DNA from: Sideroxydans sp.
GTDB lineage: Bacteria > Pseudomonadota > Gammaproteobacteria > Burkholderiales > Gallionellaceae
Reading direction: 5' to 3'
DNA length: 5,914 bases
Assembly: GCA_030823965.1 (NCBI GenBank)
Contig: JAVBYP010000235.1
Location: forward strand, 1 to 5,914
Part shown: positions 1 to 5,444 of the stretch, piece after piece
Position numbering within the stretch: the first letter of the stretch is position 1
Layout of the letters: each line of letters begins with the position of its first letter
The notes under the pieces: model-generated
What the model saw: only the letters and a program-made list of their open reading frames with translations
The model's database searches: none
What the model was told of the DNA's origin: nothing
Position numbers and translations under genes: made by a program

Positions 1-115
1 TCTTCGACAACACCATGGTGATCGCCGCTGTCAATGTGGTCTTGCCGTGGTCGACGTGGCCGATCGTGCCAACGTTCACGTGGGGTTTGCTACGTTCAAA
101 TTTGCTCTTTGCCAT
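1..115 (-). CDS. tuf: Translation elongation factor Tu (EF-Tu), N-terminal 38 codons; gene cut by the window edge
   Basis: EF-Tu is the GTPase that carries aminoacyl-tRNA to the ribosomal A site in the cytoplasm. The minus strand from ATG at 115 reads [20 protein letters not shown] and continues into [13 protein letters not shown]. This is the near-invariant bacterial EF-Tu start, with the G1 P-loop GHVDHGKT at residues 19-26 and Lys25/Thr26 contacting the GTP phosphates. Only 38 of about 395 codons are present, so the rest lies left of base 1. A GGAG Shine-Dalgarno (in TGGAGAT) sits about 8 bases upstream of the ATG. The gene begins 55 bases after the tRNA-Thr CCA end with no terminator or convincing promoter between them, so it is probably co-transcribed with the tRNAs as in the E. 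coli tufB operon. Whether this is the tufA-like or tufB-like copy cannot be seen directly; the tRNA context favours tufB. Confidence 0.97.
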   Translation of the reverse strand, partial: MAKSKFERSKPHVNVGTIGHVDHGKTTLTAAITMVLSK

Positions 116-170
116 GATTTATCTCCATCAACCCGAATTAACGAAAGAACCTCTAAAAAACAATATAACT

Positions 171-245
<75 letters not shown>

Positions 246-253
246 CTAACTTA

Positions 254-327
254 TGGAGCGGGTGAAGGGAATCGAACCCTCGTCATAAGCTTGGAAGGCT
301 TCAGCTCTACCATTGAGCTACACCCGC
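254..327 (-). tRNA. glyT: tRNA-Gly (anticodon TCC)
   Basis: On the minus strand the acceptor stem GCGGGTG/CACCCGC is followed by TCCA, with CCA encoded at 254-256. The D-arm is GCTC...GAGC. The anticodon loop CTTCCAA gives anticodon TCC, reading GGA/GGG. The first anticodon-stem pair is a G.A mismatch and the T-stem has one G.T wobble; the remaining pairs are intact. The T-loop TTCGATT is standard. Length is 74 nt. It is separated from tRNA-Thr by only 8 bases, so both must be released from one precursor by RNase processing. Confidence 0.97.
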
Positions 328-404
328 ACAACTACCTGCACCAGCCCACTTTAATAAAGAGCGCAAAAACACTCTAGATACAACAGCAAACTGCTAAATA
401 ATTC
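328..404 (-). other. 77-nt spacer between tRNA-Tyr and tRNA-Gly, with a small hairpin
   Basis: This spacer is much longer than the 8-nt Gly-Thr spacer. In minus-strand RNA a weak stem (AGAGUG with CGCUCU, plus-strand bases 358-363 and 370-375, one U.G pair) closes a U-rich loop and is followed by UUUAUU. It could mark a processing site or a partial terminator that lowers transcription of the distal genes. No ORF or convincing promoter was found here. The function is not established. Confidence 0.35.
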
Positions 405-489
405 TGGTGGAGGGGGAAGGATTCGAACCTTCGTACTCTAAGAGGTCAGATTTACAGTCTGATGCCTTTAACCACTCGGCCACCCCTCC
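405..489 (-). tRNA. tyrU: tRNA-Tyr (anticodon GTA)
   Basis: On the minus strand the acceptor stem GGAGGGG/CCCCTCC is followed by ACCA, with CCA at 405-407. The anticodon stem TCAGA/TCTGA holds loop CTGTAAA, giving anticodon GTA for UAU/UAC. A long variable arm (CCTCTTAGAGTAC) makes this a class II tRNA, as expected for bacterial tRNA-Tyr, and explains the 85-nt length. The T-stem GAAGG/CCTTC and T-loop TTCGAAT are standard. It is the first gene of the tRNA-tuf transcription unit; the tRNA-Thr (thrU) that precedes tyrU in E. coli is not present here. Confidence 0.97.
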
Positions 490-503
490 AAAAAGAGCGC
501 GCG

Positions 504-532
504 ATTATCCATAGAACGACCTAGCCTGTCAA
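504..532 (-). promoter_or_regulatory. Strong sigma-70 promoter of the tRNA-tuf operon with GC-only discriminator
   Basis: On the minus strand a perfect -35 TTGACA (532-527) is followed by a 17-nt spacer and a -10 GATAAT (509-504, five of six consensus bases). The bases after the -10 read CGCGC, so the discriminator is entirely G/C, the hallmark of stable-RNA promoters under growth-rate and ppGpp (stringent) control. The expected start is near 498-497, leaving a leader of only about 8 nt before tRNA-Tyr. Sequence match is direct; stringent control is inferred from known rRNA and tRNA promoters. Confidence 0.85.
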
Positions 533-595
533 AGGGAAATTACGTAGAGAGGTGAAATCACATCTTAGGAAGCGAGGAATTCGGAGAACTTGGGA

Positions 596-1270
596 CTACA
601 ACAAGCCTTTCTCTGCGAATGACAGGCAACCCACGCCTGCCACGATGAAATGATCCAGCACCCGCACATCTACTAAAGCAAGTGCCTGCTTTAGAGCATC
701 GGTCAATAACTGGTCTGATTGGCTAGGTTCGGCGACACCCGATGGATGGTTGTGCGCGAAAATCACCGCCGCCGCATTGTGGTGCAAAGCCCGCTTCACC
801 ACTTCACGAGGATAGACGCTGGTCTGCGTCAACGTACCATGGAACAACTCTTCTGAGGCTATCACCCTGTGCTGCGCATCCAAAAAGAGGGCGGCGAACA
901 CTTCTTGTTGGCGCCCCCTTAATAATAGTTGAAGATATTCCTTTACCGCACGCGGTGAATTCAAAGCGTCGCCACTCCTCACCTCTTCCTGCAAAGCTCG
1001 GCGCGACATCTCCAATACCGCCTGAAGCTGCACGAACTTAGCCTGCCCCATGCCATGGATTTCACAGAACTCCCTCTCGCTCGCCACAAACATCTGCGTC
1101 AGACTGCCAAAACGAGACAGCAACTCACGCGCCAGATCCACTGCGCTCTTACCAACCACGCCAGTACGCAAGAAGATCGCCAGCAACTCAGCGTCAGACA
1201 GCGCCGAAGCCCCACGCTCCAACAATTTCTCGCGCGGACGCTCACCAACTGGCCAGTCAATGATGCTCAT
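596..1270 (-). CDS. radC: RadC family JAB/MPN-domain protein (UPF0758)
   Basis: This is a 224-residue RadC-family protein, a normal full length. The N-terminal half (about 1-90) has the family opening [15 protein letters not shown] and a helix-hairpin-helix-like stretch near EIHGMGQAK. The C-terminal half (about 100-224) is the JAB/MPN metalloprotease-like domain with the JAMM motif HNHPSG at 173-178, extended by PSQSD (zinc ligands expected at His173, His175 and Asp186), and the usual ending LSFAEKGLL. The old link to DNA repair in E. coli was traced to another gene, so the real role is unknown. ATG at 1270 is chosen because GAGGTG lies just upstream; an in-frame GTG at 1276 is the alternative. 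radC is divergent from coaBC, as in E. coli, but is followed here by the tRNA-tuf operon rather than rpmB-rpmG. No terminator is visible after the TAG stop. Confidence 0.95.
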   Translation of the reverse strand: MSIIDWPVGERPREKLLERGASALSDAELLAIFLRTGVVGKSAVDLARELLSRFGSLTQMFVASEREFCEIHGMGQAKFVQLQAVLEMSRRALQEEVRSGDALNSPRAVKEYLQLLLRGRQQEVFAALFLDAQHRVIASEELFHGTLTQTSVYPREVVKRALHHNAAAVIFAHNHPSGVAEPSQSDQLLTDALKQALALVDVRVLDHFIVAGVGCLSFAEKGLL

Positions 1271-1295
1271 ACCCACCTCACCATCCTGCTTTGTT

Positions 1296-1309
1296 GTTGA
1301 TCAATCAAC
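1296..1309. repeat. Short perfect inverted repeat in the radC-coaBC intergenic region
   Basis: GTTGAT, a 2-nt CA spacer and ATCAAC form a perfect 6-bp dyad, 26 bases upstream of the radC ATG. It lies between a weak candidate radC promoter and the radC start, a reasonable place for an operator. It may also be chance, since short dyads are common. No regulator is suggested by the sequence. Confidence 0.3.
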
Positions 1310-1319
1310 TTCAAGTCGC

Positions 1320-1348
1320 ACCCTAACCAGCCACATCATCCAGGTCAA
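1320..1348 (-). promoter_or_regulatory. Candidate promoter for radC
   Basis: On the minus strand TTGACC (1348-1343, five of six -35 bases) is followed by 17 nt and TAGGGT (1325-1320, only three of six -10 bases). The -35 half lies inside a GGTC-N5-GACC dyad (1343-1355). This is the best minus-strand pair I could find in the 177-bp gap between radC and coaBC, but the -10 is poor and the call is tentative. Confidence 0.25.
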
Positions 1349-1406
1349 TACGACCAATGGCCTATATGCCCATAGCGCAACTCGCATCTCAGGTGGCACG
1401 AGCGCC

Positions 1407-1437
1407 TTCGCCATATGCAGCTCTTTCTTGCTAAGAT
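1407..1437 (+). promoter_or_regulatory. Candidate extended -10 promoter of coaBC-dut
   Basis: TGCTAAGAT (1429-1437) resembles an extended -10 (TG-n-TAAGAT, four of six core bases). A poor -35, TTCGCC, lies 19 nt upstream at 1407-1412. If it is used, transcription would start near 1444, about four bases before the coaBC ATG at 1448, giving a nearly leaderless mRNA. That would fit the absence of a Shine-Dalgarno there. This is inference from a weak match. Confidence 0.25.
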
Positions 1438-1447
1438 GCGCCCCACT

Positions 1448-2641
1448 ATGGAACCAGCCCTGACCAAACGTATCGTGCTCGGCATCACTGGCGGCATCGC
1501 AGCCTACAAGGCAGCGGAATTGGCGCGCCTATTGATGAAGCAGGGCATCTCGGTACAAGTCGTGATGACCGAAGCGGCGACGCACTTCATCACGCCCGCC
1601 ACCCTGCAAGCCCTCACCGGCAACCCCGTACTCATCGACCAATGGCAGAACGACAAGGGTATGGCACACATCCATTCCAGCCGCGTCGCCGATGCCATCG
1701 TCATCGCCCCCGCCACCGCCGATTTCATCGCCAAGTTGGCGCATGGCCTAGCGGACGACTTGCTCTCCACCTTATGCCTCGCACGCGATTGCCCGCTGAT
1801 CGTCGCACCTGCCATGAATAAGCAGATGTGGAGCAATACTTCGACACAGCGCAATGTGCAGCGCCTATTGGCCGATGGTGTCACGCTGCTTGGCCCCGCC
1901 AACGGCCTACAAGCGTGCGGCGAAGAGGGGATGGGACGCATGCTAGAAGCCGAAGCACTGGCGCAGGACATCGTTGCCATTTTCAGCACCCAAGAACTCA
2001 AAGGACGCAAGGTGCTCATCACGGCGGGGCCGACTTACGAAGCGATCGATGCAGTACGTGGCATCACCAACCGTAGCAGCGGCAAGATGGGCTATGCCAT
2101 CGCGCAAGCCGCTGCCGAGATGGGCGCCGAGGTCACCCTTGTTTCAGGACCGACTGCACTCACCAAGCCGAACGGTACACAAAGGATAGATGTCACCAGC
2201 GCGAGCGAGATGTTCGATGCGGTAAAACAACATGTCGCCACTGCAGATATCTTCATCGCCGTAGCAGCGGTGGCCGACTATCGCGTAGCACGCCCCAATG
2301 AACACAAGATCAAAAAGAGCGATGCCACACTGACCTTGGAGCTCACCCCCAATCCAGACATCCTCGCCTACGTCGCCAACCTGCCCAGCCCCCCGTTCTG
2401 CGTGGGCTTTGCCGCAGAGAGCGAGAAACTACGCGAACATGCGAACGAGAAACGCAAGAAGAAGAATCTCCCACTGTTGGCCGCCAACTTGGCGCAGAAC
2501 GCTATCGGCAGTGATGAGAACGAATTGGTGTTGTTCGACGATGCGGGTGAACATGAACTGCCTCGCGCCGATAAACTGACCTTGGCACACGCACTGTTGC
2601 GCCACGCCACCTCGCTCTACCTGAAAGGAAATGCCCAATGA
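1448..2641 (+). CDS. coaBC: Bifunctional phosphopantothenoylcysteine decarboxylase / phosphopantothenate-cysteine ligase
   Basis: CoaBC performs two consecutive cytoplasmic steps of coenzyme A synthesis: CoaB joins cysteine to 4'-phosphopantothenate using CTP, and CoaC (FMN-dependent) decarboxylates the product to 4'-phosphopantetheine. The 397-residue length is typical. The N-terminal CoaC domain (about 1-180) shows [11 protein letters not shown] (12-22), the catalytic His74, the PAMN motif (121-124) and the [10 protein letters not shown] flap with Cys157. The CoaB domain (about 186-397) has [12 protein letters not shown], the NRSSGKMGY segment with Asn208, AAVADYR and the KIKK lysines (287-290) matching the conserved E. 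coli Lys289 region. ATG at 1448 ([10 protein letters not shown]) is chosen from the usual distance to the first motif; in-frame ATGs at 1415 and 1436 are possible, and none has a good Shine-Dalgarno. The TGA stop overlaps the dut ATG (ATGA), suggesting translational coupling. Confidence 0.96.
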   Translation: MEPALTKRIVLGITGGIAAYKAAELARLLMKQGISVQVVMTEAATHFITPATLQALTGNPVLIDQWQNDKGMAHIHSSRVADAIVIAPATADFIAKLAHGLADDLLSTLCLARDCPLIVAPAMNKQMWSNTSTQRNVQRLLADGVTLLGPANGLQACGEEGMGRMLEAEALAQDIVAIFSTQELKGRKVLITAGPTYEAIDAVRGITNRSSGKMGYAIAQAAAEMGAEVTLVSGPTALTKPNGTQRIDVTSASEMFDAVKQHVATADIFIAVAAVADYRVARPNEHKIKKSDATLTLELTPNPDILAYVANLPSPPFCVGFAAESEKLREHANEKRKKKNLPLLAANLAQNAIGSDENELVLFDDAGEHELPRADKLTLAHALLRHATSLYLKGNAQ

Positions 2642-3087
2642 AAAAAGTGGATGTGAAAGTACTTGACCCACGCCTGCATGAGAATCCACCGTCTTACGCC
2701 ACACCAGGCTCTGCCGGTATCGACCTGCGCGCATGCATCGAGACCAGCATGACGATACAGCCAGGTCAATGCGAACTCATACCCAGCGGTATCGCACTAC
2801 ACCTAAATGACCCTCACTACGCCGCGATGATCCTGCCTCGTTCAGGTCTGGGCCATAAACACGGTATCGTGCTGGGTAATCTGGTCGGCCTCATCGACTC
2901 CGATTACCAAGGACAGATATTCATCTCCATCTGGAATCGTGGACATCATCCCTTCGCACTGATGCCGATGGAACGCATCGCCCAACTGGTGATCGTGCCT
3001 GTTGCGCAAGTCCAGTTCAATCTAGTGGATGAATTCCCTATCAGCCACCGTGGAGCAGGCGGCTTCGGCAGTACAGGCAAACACTGA
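2638..3087 (+). CDS. dut: Deoxyuridine 5'-triphosphate nucleotidohydrolase (dUTPase)
   Basis: Dut hydrolyses dUTP to dUMP and pyrophosphate, keeping uracil out of DNA and supplying dUMP for thymidylate synthesis. The 149-residue protein shows all five trimeric dUTPase motifs in order: [10 protein letters not shown] (23-32), [12 protein letters not shown] (66-77), [12 protein letters not shown] (81-92) with the catalytic Asp87 and the substrate-contacting Tyr90, [11 protein letters not shown] (112-122), and the glycine-rich C-terminal arm [12 protein letters not shown] (138-149) that closes over the substrate. Length and motif spacing match the E. coli enzyme. AAAGGA lies upstream of the start inside the coaBC end, and the ATGA overlap indicates an operon. 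The coaBC-dut pairing is also found in E. coli. The unit ends at the terminator at 3105-3134. Confidence 0.97.
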   Translation: MKKVDVKVLDPRLHENPPSYATPGSAGIDLRACIETSMTIQPGQCELIPSGIALHLNDPHYAAMILPRSGLGHKHGIVLGNLVGLIDSDYQGQIFISIWNRGHHPFALMPMERIAQLVIVPVAQVQFNLVDEFPISHRGAGGFGSTGKH

Positions 3088-3104
3088 TCCAATTGCTCCA
3101 TAAG

Positions 3105-3134
3105 AAAAAGCCTCGCATCGCTGCGAGGCTTTTT
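3105..3134. terminator. Bidirectional intrinsic terminator between dut and the lipoprotein gene
   Basis: AAAAAGCCTCGC and GCGAGGCTTTTT form a perfect 12-bp inverted repeat around a 6-nt loop (ATCGCT). The GC-rich core is flanked by A and T runs, so either strand yields a stem followed by U residues. It lies 17 bases after the dut stop and 16 bases after the stop of the convergent lipoprotein gene, and probably serves both. Confidence 0.95.
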
Positions 3135-3150
3135 CATTCCATCCTCCGCA

Positions 3151-4107
3151 TCAATGCTGAAGCTTGATATCCATCTCTGTATTGTCACCCTTACGAATCG
3201 AGACTTTCTCATTCGCTGACTTATAACCATCTAATTTGACGCTTACTTCATGTATTCCCACGCTGTACTCTGCGCGCAATGGAGTCAATCCAAAGTAGAC
3301 GCCATCTACATACACTTTGGCACGTGACGGACTGGAACTGATTGCCAACGTGCCATTAGTACTTACGACTTCAGTCGGAGCGGCGGCGGGCATGACCGCA
3401 GAAGCAGCACTCCCTGCCGAGTTGGAATAGACCGTCACCCCTTGTACAGGCTTGATACCTACGACCATATTGAACATCTCAGGACGAGTCGCCATCAGCA
3501 CCGACATGATGGATTCCGTGGTCTTTGTTGAAACCACGCCCAGCTTCCATCTCAAGAAATCAGCGACATCTTTTTTCCCATTGCCAGAAGTGCCCGCATA
3601 ACGTTCTGCACGTTCTACGACCAATCCAGACCAAATGACTTTTCCGCTAGCCACCTCAGTCAACGTGGATTCGATGGCGATATTCACAAAGTCGCGACCT
3701 TTGATATCTATGCTGAGCTCCTTCACCGTGCCACCCAGTTGGAACTGCGCGTTGGTCGCATCACCAGCTAATACTTGCAGACCCGCATCCCCCAGACGTT
3801 TCTTCATCGATTCTGCTACCACCTCGGTCGCATCCCTATCAGACATGATGTCTTTACCCGTCAGCCCCGTGATACGCGCGTTAGAAGTACCTACACGACG
3901 TGGGCTATCGACCTGACGCACATCTGCATAACCCGCCAGGCGCACCGTGATCTGATATTTCTCCGGCCGAGCATTTGGACCAGGCTTGGCATCTTCACGA
4001 ATACGCAATTCATTTCCTGAATCTGCAGCAGATCCCAAGATATTGGCGCAACCCGCAACACCAAGCGAGAGTAGGGAAATCACGATCAGCGAGCGAACTT
4101 TATGCAT
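3151..4107 (-). CDS. Putative lipoprotein with C-terminal PEGA domain
   Basis: The 318-residue protein opens with a signal peptide (MHKVRSLIVISLLSLGVAGC) whose lipobox VAGC marks Cys20 as the likely lipidated residue after signal peptidase II cleavage. Position +2 is Ala, so outer-membrane sorting is expected. Residues about 50-215 form an alpha/beta domain with a YajG/DUF4136-like look (LTGKDIM, ESMKKRLGDAGLQV, then an IESTLTEVASGKVIWSG strand pattern); this assignment is tentative. An Ala/Ser-rich linker (231-245) leads to a PEGA domain at about 253-317 (ISSSPSRAKVYVDGVYFG, then LDGYK), a small beta fold common on envelope proteins. AAAGGA precedes the ATG by 7 bases. The gene lies 78 bases after the CBS gene behind a hairpin. 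It is probably a periplasm-facing envelope protein; no specific function can be assigned. Confidence 0.85.
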   Translation of the reverse strand: MHKVRSLIVISLLSLGVAGCANILGSAADSGNELRIREDAKPGPNARPEKYQITVRLAGYADVRQVDSPRRVGTSNARITGLTGKDIMSDRDATEVVAESMKKRLGDAGLQVLAGDATNAQFQLGGTVKELSIDIKGRDFVNIAIESTLTEVASGKVIWSGLVVERAERYAGTSGNGKKDVADFLRWKLGVVSTKTTESIMSVLMATRPEMFNMVVGIKPVQGVTVYSNSAGSAASAVMPAAAPTEVVSTNGTLAISSSPSRAKVYVDGVYFGLTPLRAEYSVGIHEVSVKLDGYKSANEKVSIRKGDNTEMDIKLQH

Positions 4108-4134
4108 TAGCTATCCTTTGAATGACTGAATGAA

Positions 4135-4169
4135 AAGAGCGAATGGACGTCAAGCGTGCATTCGCCCTT
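4135..4169 (-). terminator. Hairpin with short U-tract between the CBS and lipoprotein genes (possible attenuator)
   Basis: In minus-strand RNA AAGGGCGAAUG pairs with CAUUCGCUCUU (11 pairs, one G.U) around a 13-nt loop, followed by UUCA, so the U-rich tail reads UCUUUUC. This looks like a moderate intrinsic terminator. It begins 16 bases past the CBS stop and ends 27 bases before the lipoprotein ATG. Because the wobble is G.U only in the minus-strand RNA (A.C in the other), the structure favours leftward transcripts. TTGACG, a possible -35, lies in the loop. Confidence 0.55.
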
Positions 4170-4185
4170 ATCTGCTTGCGATGGA

Positions 4186-4779
4186 TCAGCCGCGTGCTAT
4201 GGCCGCTTCGATCTCGTCTAGCGTACGAGCCAGCTCGAAGCTCTGCACCTGCGCACCCAATTGACGAGCGATCTGTGTAATAGAGAACAGACCACACACA
4301 GATTGGCGACCATCGACCTCAGATGCCACCAAAGAGTGCTGGCGATTGGCTTGTTTCAAGCTAGCCACAATATCGCCCACGGTCGCGCCTTTCACGTCTT
4401 GGATGTTCAACACTTCCAATTCGCGCTGAGTCGTCATGATGTCACGCACCATGATGTCGGCATGCGTACCGCCCATGTTTTGTAGGAAACGCATAGGCTT
4501 CTCACCCAAGATATCGCTTGCAGTGATCAAGCCTGCGATCTGCTCGTTATCATCCAACACCAACAGCATACGCACACCGTACTTGATCATCTTTGCGTTA
4601 GCGCGATCCATCGAAGTCTTGGCGCGCACGCTGACGACAGAGATCTTGGTCAGATCGGTCATCACATCAGTGGCGGGGCTACCCAGCTTGACGCGCTCTG
4701 GCAGATTCTGGACTGGGCGCACGAATGAAGAGCCTGTCTTCAAAGGGGCGGATTGAAGGGCTTTGAACTGAGTTGGCAT
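4186..4779 (-). CDS. Stand-alone CBS-domain-pair protein
   Basis: The 197-residue soluble protein has no signal peptide or membrane segment. After an uncharged-to-basic N-terminal tail of about 35 residues come two CBS domains: the first at about 36-92 (ATDVMTDL start, IAGLITASDILG end) and the second at about 109-175 (VRDIMTTQ start, VCGLFSITQIARQLG end). CBS pairs form Bateman modules that bind adenine nucleotides such as AMP, ATP or SAM, and GLITASDI has the usual ligand-contacting pattern. No catalytic domain is attached, so a sensory or regulatory role is likely but the partner is unknown. The tail after residue 176 is helical and acidic. A perfect AGGAGG (4789-4784) sits four bases before the ATG, predicting strong translation. 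The gene follows rppH by 27 bases in the same direction, so the two are probably co-transcribed. Confidence 0.88.
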   Translation of the reverse strand: MPTQFKALQSAPLKTGSSFVRPVQNLPERVKLGSPATDVMTDLTKISVVSVRAKTSMDRANAKMIKYGVRMLLVLDDNEQIAGLITASDILGEKPMRFLQNMGGTHADIMVRDIMTTQRELEVLNIQDVKGATVGDIVASLKQANRQHSLVASEVDGRQSVCGLFSITQIARQLGAQVQSFELARTLDEIEAAIARG

Positions 4780-4806
4780 GTTTCCTCCTGTTGATTTAAT
4801 GGATTT

Positions 4807-5322
4807 TCACCCTTGAGGGTGATTTTGAATCTGTGGTGCTGTATTCCTTATTGCCGGTAGATAACGCACCAATTCGTTCAGTGCCAAACGATATACATCA
4901 CGCTTGAACTCGATGACAGAGTCTAATTCCACCCAATATTCGTTCCAACGCCAAGCATCGAACTCGGGATGTTCACAAGCACGCAAGCAGACATCCGTGT
5001 CGCGTCCGACCAATCGCAACAAGAACCATATCTGCTTCTGTCCTTTGTAATGCGAGCGCGACTCTTTCTTACCCCAACTTTGCGGCACATCGTAACGCAT
5101 CCAATCACGGGTACGTCCAAGTATCTGGACATGTTCAGACAATAAGCCGACTTCCTCATGCAACTCGCGATACATCGCTTGCTCTGGCGTTTCGCCATGC
5201 TGGATGCCGCCCTGCGGGAATTGCCATGCATCCTGGCGGATGCGCTTGCCCCAAAATACCTGATTCTTTGCGTTAGTCAGAATGATGCCGACATTCGGGC
5301 GATAACCTTCTCGGTCTATCAT
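4807..5322 (-). CDS. rppH: RNA pyrophosphohydrolase (Nudix hydrolase RppH)
   Basis: RppH converts the 5' triphosphate of mRNAs to a monophosphate, which exposes them to RNase E and starts decay. The 171-residue protein begins [13 protein letters not shown], the conserved RppH opening. It then shows [17 protein letters not shown] and a perfect Nudix box GX5EX7REUXEEXGU at residues 38-60, with the metal-binding glutamates at Glu53, Glu56 and Glu57. Downstream [24 protein letters not shown] and the WRWNEYW segment are also RppH-like, and the length is close to the 176 residues of E. coli RppH. ATG at 5322 is chosen from the family start; a GTG at 5364 and an ATG at 5334 are in frame but would add an atypical tail. 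There is no canonical Shine-Dalgarno; GGGGCG ends four bases before the ATG inside a hairpin. The stop codon is itself within a small dyad (4807-4822). Confidence 0.95.
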   Translation of the reverse strand: MIDREGYRPNVGIILTNAKNQVFWGKRIRQDAWQFPQGGIQHGETPEQAMYRELHEEVGLLSEHVQILGRTRDWMRYDVPQSWGKKESRSHYKGQKQIWFLLRLVGRDTDVCLRACEHPEFDAWRWNEYWVELDSVIEFKRDVYRLALNELVRYLPAIRNTAPQIQNHPQG

Positions 5323-5326
5323 TTTT

Positions 5327-5353
5327 CGCCCCATACAGTTTTTCAATGGGGCG
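5327..5353. repeat. Perfect 8-bp dyad in the rppH leader
   Basis: CGCCCCAT, 11 bases and ATGGGGCG form a perfect inverted repeat. In rppH mRNA the hairpin would end four bases before the AUG and would hold the GGGGCG that is the only purine-rich ribosome-binding candidate. It could be a translational control element or a protein-binding site. It lacks a following U-run, so it is not an intrinsic terminator. The nonamer TTTCGCCCC at its left end recurs at 5366-5374. Confidence 0.6.
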
Positions 5354-5354
5354 G

Positions 5355-5383
5355 ATTGTTCCACATTTCGCCCCCACTGGAAA
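5355..5383 (-). promoter_or_regulatory. Candidate rppH promoter
   Basis: On the minus strand TTTCCA (5383-5378, four of six) is followed by 17 nt and AACAAT (5360-5355, four of six). Transcription would start near 5348, leaving a leader of about 26 nt in which the 5' arm of the dyad (5353-5346) would be largely missing. If the hairpin is to form, the real start must lie farther upstream. Weak match. Confidence 0.3.
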
Positions 5384-5410
5384 GACGGACGAGCCTCCTT
5401 ACAGTAGAAT
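5382..5410 (+). promoter_or_regulatory. Candidate proS promoter
   Basis: TAGAAT (5405-5410, five of six -10 bases) is preceded at 17 nt by AAGACG (5382-5387, three of six -35 bases), and followed by a GC-rich discriminator, CGCGCCC. The start would be near 5417, giving a leader of about 28 nt before the ATG at 5445. The GC discriminator would fit growth-rate control of a translation gene. Its -35 overlaps that of the candidate rppH promoter. Confidence 0.45.
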
Positions 5411-5444
5411 CGCGCCCTCTAAACCAGCTCGAAGAGTCCTGAAC

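Noticed and set aside
742..1463. Plus-strand open frames over radC (742-1041, 1050-1463, 1055-1300)
   Set aside because: They are antisense to radC, which has clear family motifs; their compositions are low in normal protein character and they lack ribosome-binding sites.
1504..2022. 172-codon open frame on the minus strand inside coaBC
   Set aside because: It lies wholly within the well-supported coaBC gene, has no recognisable domain, and is what a GC-biased codon pattern leaves in the opposite strand.
4807..4822. TCACCC-TTGA-GGGTGA dyad at the end of rppH as a terminator
   Set aside because: In the rppH direction the 6-bp stem is followed by AAAATCC, not U residues; a plus-strand terminator there would serve no gene.
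4794..4822. Separate promoter for the CBS gene (TTAAAT with TCACCC upstream)
   Set aside because: The -35 does not match the consensus, and the 27-bp gap to rppH is better explained by co-transcription.
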